From an uncultured Actinomycetes bacterium (lineage in GTDB: Bacteria; Actinomycetota; Actinomycetes; Nanopelagicales; Nanopelagicaceae): a DNA stretch of 47,155 bases. The notes under the pieces are model-generated. The model ran no database searches, was not told the DNA's origin, and was given only the letters and a program-made list of their open reading frames with translations. Where the stretch lies: NCBI GenBank assembly GCA_903933585.1, contig CAIZKO010000058.1:1-47155 (forward strand), given 5' to 3'. The translations under genes were made by a program, and so were the position numbers. Positions 41,432 through 47,155 of the stretch are shown one piece after another; the first letter of the stretch is position 1; each line of letters starts with the position of its first letter.

Positions 41432-42576
41432 CGTAATTGCACCATGAGCGCCTCCACGGCAAGTAGCGGAGCGGCGTTGCGCGAAAGATTGGTGCGCGTT
41501 TTCATGATTGCCTCTAACTTCCTTAAAGTAATTTCTGACGTGGTATTACTTGCGACTATCTGAATCTCTCGTTGCATATCACCATTGATAAGAGAGTTTT
41601 CAGATGGCATTCCGCTCTGCACAAGCAAGGTATCTCGATAGAAGGTCGCGATATCTAAAAGTGCTCGGTCTAAGTAATCTCGGACCATTCTAGTTTGTCT
41701 GGACTTTTGATCCTTCTCGAGCTCCTTGATCGCCTTGGCACCTCCTTGTACTACTCGGCTGCCCTGCTGGCCCCAGGCCTCCTTCAAAGCAGAAGTCTCT
41801 GCATCGTTACGCTTCTCGGCATCCGCCTCGGCCTCGCGCTTTGCAGCGTCGACCAACAATTGGGCACATTTAAAAGCAGAAGCGATATCGGTGATTGTGA
41901 GGGGGAGTTTGAGAATATCCGTGCGTCGCGTCCGGGCCTGCGGGTCATTAGCTAAGTAGCGCGCCCGACCTATGTGGCCTTGAGAGGCGCGTGCCGCAAG
42001 TTCCGCAATCGCGGGCGAAACCAACTCGCTCTCTAAAAGTTTGGTAACTGCTGCGATCGATGGGGTGCGCAAGATCAGGTTACGGGTGCGGGAGCGAATC
42101 GTCGGAAGCACATCGGTGAGCGTGGGTGCACAGAGCAGCCAAACCGTTCTTAGCCCAGGCTCCTCAATCGCTTTTAGTAGGGCATTTGCCGCCGATTCGG
42201 TTAGTCGATCGGCATCTTCAATAATGACGACGCGATATTGCGCAACGGAGGGGCTCCACGATGCTCGCGTAATGAGATCGCGCACCTCATCGATTTTGAT
42301 TGAAAGTCCTTCGGTCTTGATCAACTCAACATCTGCATGAGTACCTTTAAGGGCGGTCGTGCAGTTCACACAATGGTTGCACCCAGAGTCAGGACAGAGC
42401 AGCGCAGCTGCAAATGCAAGAGCAGTATTGCTCCGACCTGAACCCGGTGGCCCGGTAAAGAGCCAAGCGTGGGTCATGTTTTGAGATTCATCTTCATTGT
42501 TCTTAGCTGCCACAGTTGCATCTTTCAAAATCGCAACCGTTTCATTCTGATCGATAAGTGAATCGAAAACAGACAT
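41428..42576 (-). CDS. holB: DNA polymerase III delta-prime subunit
   Basis: 382 residues. AAA+ clamp-loader subunit: P-loop GPPGSGRSN (Arg instead of Lys, as is usual in actinobacterial delta-prime), zinc module with four Cys in CPDSGCNHCVNC (~86-97), VVIIEDADRLTESAANALLKAIEEP (Walker B with DADR, split here at the DAD), and the sensor-1 region. A component of the clamp loader together with DnaX and HolA. Begins 2 bases after the tmk stop; operon topA - tmk - holB. Confidence 0.93.
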   Translation of the reverse strand: MSVFDSLIDQNETVAILKDATVAAKNNEDESQNMTHAWLFTGPPGSGRSNTALAFAAALLCPDSGCNHCVNCTTALKGTHADVELIKTEGLSIKIDEVRDLITRASWSPSVAQYRVVIIEDADRLTESAANALLKAIEEPGLRTVWLLCAPTLTDVLPTIRSRTRNLILRTPSIAAVTKLLESELVSPAIAELAARASQGHIGRARYLANDPQARTRRTDILKLPLTITDIASAFKCAQLLVDAAKREAEADAEKRNDAETSALKEAWGQQGSRVVQGGAKAIKELEKDQKSRQTRMVRDYLDRALLDIATFYRDTLLVQSGMPSENSLINGDMQREIQIVASNTTSEITLRKLEAIMKTRTNLSRNAAPLLAVEALMVQLR

Positions 42577-42578
42577 AA

Positions 42579-44612
42579 CTACTTCTTTGCTTTTTCGCGA
42601 TTTATCTTCAAGAGTGGAATTGTTGATACTCGCTCCTGAATCTGCTGAGAAATGTCGTCGACACTCTGTGTGGCATCGACAACAAAGTATCGCTCTGGGT
42701 CAACGTTGGCCAGATTGAGAAATTCGCGCCGTACCCTTTCATGAAAGGCGAGTGGCTCTTGTTCCAATCGATCCACGCTGTCCAACCTGCTCAATCCGAT
42801 TTCAGCGGGGAGATCCATAATGAAGGTGAGGGTGGGTGTCAGCGACTCGGTGGCCCAACGTGAGATACGAGCTACCTCACTTGGAAGCAAGATCCTTCCA
42901 GCTCCCTGATACGCGATAGATGAATCCAAATATCTATCTGTAATAACGATATCGCCACGTGTAAGGGCGGGCTCAATAAGTGAGAAGACATGGTTTGCGC
43001 GATCGGCGGCATATAAGAGTGCTTCAGCGCGCGGAGATATAGCGCCGGTCTTTGGGTCTAACAAAATCTTGCGCAACTGCTTACCTAGAACTGTTCCACC
43101 CGGCTCTCGAGTGACCACCACGGTTTCACCAACGCTCACCAGATACTCCTTGAGTAACTGCGCTTGCGTGGATTTTCCGGAACCTTCTCCGCCTTCAAAT
43201 GCAATAAATACGCCTTTATGAGCTTGACCGGTGATGCCACCTAATTCCCCACGGAAGGCGGCCATAATGTCTGAGAAGAAGGAAACATTGGGGCGATCCT
43301 TCATGCGTTTATAGGAGAAAATTCCTACTACCAACCCAATGATTCCCGCTCCGAACATCGTAAATGCAGCACCGCTGTAGCGAAGATGAACGTTATTTAC
43401 GGTGAATTGATGGCGGCCAATTGATGCGGCGATCACCGGAGCAATAGCGAGAACCAGAACAAGAGAGACTCGAATAAGTGACTGCACGAAGGCGAAGATG
43501 CGCCCACGCACTTCATCTTCAACTTCCATGCCGAGCATCGTGAATCCAGTAACCCACGATAAGCCTGCAAATGCCCCGAGGAAGATGGTCATCAAGATTG
43601 CAAGAACTAGGTTCGAGACAAGTGATAGAACGATGAGAAATGCCGAAGATATTGTGAGTGAAATTCCGAAGATGCGACGTCTAGAAAATTGCCCAAATAT
43701 TTTGGGGCCGAGCCAAATACCGAGCGCTAATCCGGTGAATACCGAACCGAAGAGAACGCCGTACGCCGCATCGCCCGCGTTAAGGTCTCCAACAAAAGTT
43801 CGTGCCAGGCCGATCACGGCGCCTGCAGCAAAGAAAGCACCGAGCATTCCCAGAATCAATCCGCTGATCACCTTCGATTGCGATACGAATTTAAATCCAT
43901 CGATGAGCGACTTTCCAATATTGTCATTCACTGCGCTCTTAGAAGCGGCGCCTTTAGGGATGCTTTGAAGTTGATAGACCACCCAGCCGGTGTATAAGAA
44001 AGATATGGCATCAATATAAAGGGCGAGATCTGCCGTTGAGGCATAACGTGGGTTTGCAATTGAAGTAAGAGTTGCGGCGATTCCCGCGAGCAGTGCAAAC
44101 ATAAGCGCGGCCACAGGAGCGCTCCCATAGCTTGCTAACAGTGTCATCTGATTTGCGGATTCGAGTTTCTCCTTCGGTACGAGATTAGGTACCGAGGCCT
44201 CTTTCGCGGGTGACCAGAAGAGAGTAATTGCTTCAACGATCACGGTTGCCGTGTAGAGCCAGATGTAGTTGTGAACGATGGGGATGGAGAGGTAGAAACC
44301 GAATCTCAAAACATCGCAGACGATCATCAGGCGGCGGCGATCAAATCGGTCGGCTATCACCCCGGCGATTGGTCCCAGCAGAACAGCCGGCAAGAGTCGG
44401 ACGATAAAGACACCCGCGATAGCAAAGTTAGCCTTCTTGTAGTTTCCGCCTGCTAGCTCCTGGGCGAGGGCTGTAGTGGCGAGCAGACCGAGCCAATCCC
44501 CGAAGGAGGAGAAGGCCATGCTCTTCCAAAGCTTGCGAAAGGCTGGGATAGCCAGAACGCTGCGGGACTCCGATTGAGCGGGGGCCGAAGGGTAGGGCAG
44601 CGCTTGGGACAT
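42579..44612 (-). CDS. tmk: Thymidylate kinase fused to an MFS-like membrane domain
   Basis: 677 residues. Residues ~25-435 form an MFS-like 12-helix domain (RPLLGPIAGVIADRFDRRR-type motif, seen as GPIAGVIADRFDRRRLM). Residues ~465-677 are a complete dTMP kinase: P-loop FEGGEGSGKSTQ, TREPGGT, DRYLDSSIAYQGAGR and a short lid. dTMP kinase makes dTDP for DNA synthesis. The same fusion is known from several actinobacteria. Whether the membrane half transports anything is unknown. It lies between topA and holB on the same strand. Confidence 0.93.
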   Translation of the reverse strand: MSQALPYPSAPAQSESRSVLAIPAFRKLWKSMAFSSFGDWLGLLATTALAQELAGGNYKKANFAIAGVFIVRLLPAVLLGPIAGVIADRFDRRRLMIVCDVLRFGFYLSIPIVHNYIWLYTATVIVEAITLFWSPAKEASVPNLVPKEKLESANQMTLLASYGSAPVAALMFALLAGIAATLTSIANPRYASTADLALYIDAISFLYTGWVVYQLQSIPKGAASKSAVNDNIGKSLIDGFKFVSQSKVISGLILGMLGAFFAAGAVIGLARTFVGDLNAGDAAYGVLFGSVFTGLALGIWLGPKIFGQFSRRRIFGISLTISSAFLIVLSLVSNLVLAILMTIFLGAFAGLSWVTGFTMLGMEVEDEVRGRIFAFVQSLIRVSLVLVLAIAPVIAASIGRHQFTVNNVHLRYSGAAFTMFGAGIIGLVVGIFSYKRMKDRPNVSFFSDIMAAFRGELGGITGQAHKGVFIAFEGGEGSGKSTQAQLLKEYLVSVGETVVVTREPGGTVLGKQLRKILLDPKTGAISPRAEALLYAADRANHVFSLIEPALTRGDIVITDRYLDSSIAYQGAGRILLPSEVARISRWATESLTPTLTFIMDLPAEIGLSRLDSVDRLEQEPLAFHERVRREFLNLANVDPERYFVVDATQSVDDISQQIQERVSTIPLLKINREKAKK

Positions 44613-44621
44613 GGGTTAAGC

Positions 44622-47155
44622 CTAGAGGCTGGCGCCTGTTGTGGCTTTGCCCTTGCCTGAGGCTGCTTTCTTCTTGGCTTTAGGAGCACCGGTCGCCTTC
44701 ACTGTCTTGGCGGTCAAGGTAGGGGCGCTCTTCTTAGCCCGCGTTGACTTCTTCTTGACGCGAGTTGCTCCACCATTTTCCGCCTCCCAAGCCCGGCGAC
44801 CGGCCAATAACTCCATGCCGCGTTCGAGGGTAAGGAATTCAACGGTATCTCCACGACGCAAGGTCGCGTTGGTCTCGCCATCGGTGACATAAAGTCCAAA
44901 TCGCCCATCTTTAACGAGTACCGGGCGCCCCGATGCCGGATCGACACCCAGATCTTTTACTGGCGGCTTGGCGACACCACGACGTCGTACCTTCGGCTCT
45001 TTGTAAATTGCGATTGCCTCGTCAAGAGTGATATCAAAGAGTTGATCTTCTGAGGTTAGGGTTCGCGAATCACTACCCTTTGTTAGATAGGGGCCGTAGC
45101 GACCGTTCTGTACCGTGATCGGTTCGGACTCGTACTCACCTAAAGTTCTCGGTAACGACATCAACTTAAGCGCATCAGCCATTGTGATTGTGTCGAGGGT
45201 CATTGTAGAAAGTAGCGATGCAGTTTTTGGCTTCGGTGCATCTTTCTTTTTGCGTGGCTTCTTAAGTTCGCCCGTCTTCTTATCAACGACCAATTCTGGC
45301 TCTGGAAATATTTGTGTGACATAAGGACCGAAGCGACCCGACTTTGCAATAAGTGGATACCCGGTCAGCGGTTCGACGCCTAACTCTCTCTCACCGGATG
45401 GTTTCGCAAGTAATTCAATGGCAACGCTCAGTGTGAGTTCATCGGGTGCCATATTCTCTGGAATATTGGCAAACTTTCGATTATCGCCTTCGCCCTGTTG
45501 GATATACGCGCCATAGCGACCAACACGAATTTCAATATCTTGACCCATCTTCATGGTGTTGATCTGTTGCGCATCGATCGCGCCGAGATCAGAGGCCAGC
45601 GCCTCGAGGCCAGGTACATCATCGTGACCGTAGAAGAATCGGGTTAACCACTCGACGCGATCGGCTTCGCCATTTGCGATTTTATCGAGATCCTCTTCCA
45701 TCGAAGCAGTGAATTCATAATCAACTAACTTCGAAAAGTGTTGTTCAAGCAGACCGGTCACGCTAAATGCCAAGAAAGTCGGGACGAGTGCTCGACCACG
45801 TTTAGCAACATAACCGCGATCCTGAATGGTGCTCATGATGGAAGCGAAGGTCGAGGGGCGGCCAATTCCCAGCTCTTCTAATTTCTTAACCAGAGATGGT
45901 TCTGTGTAGCGCGCTGGGGGCTTGGTTTCATGGCCCTCGCAGGAATATTGCTTTACAACTACCTTGTCGCCGATGGCCATTGGAGGAAGACGTTTAGATT
46001 CGTCATCGACCTCGGGTGCCCCTTCTTCAAGGACATCTTCATAAGCGGCCAAGAATCCGGGGAAGGTAAGGACAGAACCATTTGCGCGGAAGTTCGCGGT
46101 AGCGCCGACCTTGGTGGAAACTTCAAAATCTACGCGCATCTGCATCTTCTTGGCGTCGGACATCTGCGATGCAATCGTCCGCTTCCAAATGAGGTCATAA
46201 AGTGCAAACTCATCTCGGCTGAGTTCTGGTGCTAACTCTCCCGGGGTTTTAAATGTATCTCCAGCAGGACGAATCGCTTCGTGCGCCTCTTGTGCATTCT
46301 TTGTCTTACCTTCATAGACCCGGGGGCTGGCTGGAATGTATTCCTTGCCATATAAAGATGCGGCTTGTGCGCGAGCGGTTGCAATAGCCGATTGGGAAAG
46401 GGTTACTGAATCGGTACGCATATAAGTGATGTAACCGTTTTCGTAGAGTCGTTGCGCGATACGCATCGTTATCTGCGCACCCCAACCCAGCCGTGAACCG
46501 GCATCTTGTTGCATCGTTGAAGTTGTAAAAGGCGCCTTAGGGCGCTCGGTCCGAGGGGATTCTTCCGTGCTAATTACAGTGAGTTTTGTTCCGAACAGAC
46601 TCTGCGTTAATTCATTGGCAGAACTTTCATCGAGTAAGAGGATGTTGCCCAGAGATTTCTCTTTGAGTCCTCCAGTTTCATCAAAGTCATTAGTGGTGGC
46701 GGTTCGCTTCCCATCGAGAGAGATAAGGCGGGCGGTGAAGTTCTGGTCGGTCTCTGCTTTGAGATCCCACCAGGAAGAAGAGATAAATGCCATCCGCTCG
46801 CGTTCACGTTCAACTATTAAACGAGTTGCAACAGATTGAACGCGCCCGGCGCTTATGCGCGGCATGACTTTCTTCCAGAGCACCGGCGAGAGGCGATATC
46901 CGTAAAGGCGATCGAGTACACGACGCGTTTCTTGCGCATCTACCAAGCGATAATCTAGATCGCGGGTGTTTTTAGCAGCCTCTTGAATCGCCTCTTTGGT
47001 AATTTCATGAAAGACCATGCGGCTAATAGGGATCTTGGGGCGTAATACTTCTATTAAGTGCCAGGCGATTGCTTCGCCCTCGCGGTCCTCATCGGTAGCC
47101 AGAATGAGTTCATCGGCGTTCTTCATAAGCGCTTTTAGTTCATTGACCTTGGCCC
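44622..47155 (-). CDS. topA: DNA topoisomerase I (N-terminus beyond the window edge)
   Basis: 843 residues visible; the frame is open through base 47155, so the N-terminal part of the Toprim domain is missing. Seen: LATDEDREGEAIAWH (Toprim acidic motif), ISAGRVQSVATRLIVERE, active-site Tyr in YITYMRTDSV (~237), and RPSTFASIM. The C-terminal part carries repeated GRFGxYVT modules (four seen) instead of zinc fingers, ending in a Lys/Ala-rich tail (~785-834) as in actinobacterial enzymes. Relaxes negative supercoils. The upstream start of the operon is not visible. Confidence 0.95.
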   Translation of the reverse strand, partial: AKVNELKALMKNADELILATDEDREGEAIAWHLIEVLRPKIPISRMVFHEITKEAIQEAAKNTRDLDYRLVDAQETRRVLDRLYGYRLSPVLWKKVMPRISAGRVQSVATRLIVERERERMAFISSSWWDLKAETDQNFTARLISLDGKRTATTNDFDETGGLKEKSLGNILLLDESSANELTQSLFGTKLTVISTEESPRTERPKAPFTTSTMQQDAGSRLGWGAQITMRIAQRLYENGYITYMRTDSVTLSQSAIATARAQAASLYGKEYIPASPRVYEGKTKNAQEAHEAIRPAGDTFKTPGELAPELSRDEFALYDLIWKRTIASQMSDAKKMQMRVDFEVSTKVGATANFRANGSVLTFPGFLAAYEDVLEEGAPEVDDESKRLPPMAIGDKVVVKQYSCEGHETKPPARYTEPSLVKKLEELGIGRPSTFASIMSTIQDRGYVAKRGRALVPTFLAFSVTGLLEQHFSKLVDYEFTASMEEDLDKIANGEADRVEWLTRFFYGHDDVPGLEALASDLGAIDAQQINTMKMGQDIEIRVGRYGAYIQQGEGDNRKFANIPENMAPDELTLSVAIELLAKPSGERELGVEPLTGYPLIAKSGRFGPYVTQIFPEPELVVDKKTGELKKPRKKKDAPKPKTASLLSTMTLDTITMADALKLMSLPRTLGEYESEPITVQNGRYGPYLTKGSDSRTLTSEDQLFDITLDEAIAIYKEPKVRRRGVAKPPVKDLGVDPASGRPVLVKDGRFGLYVTDGETNATLRRGDTVEFLTLERGMELLAGRRAWEAENGGATRVKKKSTRAKKSAPTLTAKTVKATGAPKAKKKAASGKGKATTGASL

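Noticed and set aside
7410-46180. Single half-sites GCAATCG or CGATTGC inside genes (for example near 7412, 16383, 22117, 42003, 46174).
   Set aside because: Only one half of the palindrome is present and none is in a promoter region; half-sites are expected by chance.
1-47155. Searched by eye for transposases, integrases, CRISPR arrays, rRNA genes, riboswitches and a repeat of the tRNA-Thr 3' end.
   Set aside because: None was seen; only the one tRNA gene and the hairpins and operators listed could be supported.

Overview
The window comes from an actinobacterial chromosome with mid-range base composition (near 50 % GC by eye). Evidence for the phylum is the minus-strand block topA - tmk - holB at the right end, the fusion of an MFS-like membrane domain to thymidylate kinase, the zinc-finger-free topoisomerase I tail rich in Lys/Ala, the DNA polymerase III delta-prime with an Arg in its P-loop, and frequent TTG/GTG starts. 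An uncultivated lineage such as the freshwater Nanopelagicales is possible, but that is inference.

Layout. 1-2000: end of a DHA2-type MFS exporter (cut by the window edge) and an APC-type amino-acid permease. 2131-5831: a two-gene heterodimeric ABC exporter. 5892-36821: a large catabolic region of about 30 kb in several short operons. 36888-38738: an OafA-like membrane acyltransferase whose 3' end overlaps a tRNA-Thr(CGU) gene on the opposite strand. 38819-47155: housekeeping-type genes (conserved hypothetical, VOC protein, secreted TAP-like peptidase, holB, MFS-tmk, topA).

The main result is a probable undescribed regulon. A LacI-family regulator (12370-13389) lies beside a perfect 14-base palindrome, TGCAATCGATTGCA. 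Four near-copies occur in this window, all in promoter regions: 19017, 27510, 31180 and 33296. They sit next to, or overlap, recognisable -10/-35 boxes. The consensus is YGCAATCGWTTGCN. Together the sites would control (a) 3-hydroxyisobutyrate-dehydrogenase-like / M24 creatinase-like / VOC / fused E1 alpha-beta / aldehyde dehydrogenase; (b) lacI and a C-C hydrolase-like alpha/beta hydrolase; (c) quinone-oxidoreductase-like / FMN-binding membrane protein / MFS / CocE-like hydrolase, and a divergent phytoene-desaturase-like FAD oxidoreductase; (d) a complete branched-chain-amino-acid-type ABC importer followed by a second alpha/beta hydrolase and a DapA-like aldolase; (e) an acetolactate-synthase-like TPP enzyme / creatininase-family hydrolase / zinc alcohol dehydrogenase; (f) a second 3-hydroxyisobutyrate-dehydrogenase-like protein / cupin / 2-keto-4-pentenoate-hydratase-like protein, and a divergent third alpha/beta hydrolase. 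An adjacent operon (34398-36821) adds a carboxymuconolactone-decarboxylase-like protein, a dienelactone-hydrolase-like protein and an SBP-fold protein without signal peptide.

Taken together this reads as import and stepwise breakdown of an organic acid or ring-derived compound by C-C hydrolysis, hydration/aldol cleavage, TPP-dependent chemistry and aldehyde oxidation. The substrate cannot be read from the sequence. No ring-hydroxylating oxygenase, integrase, transposase, CRISPR array or rRNA gene was seen.
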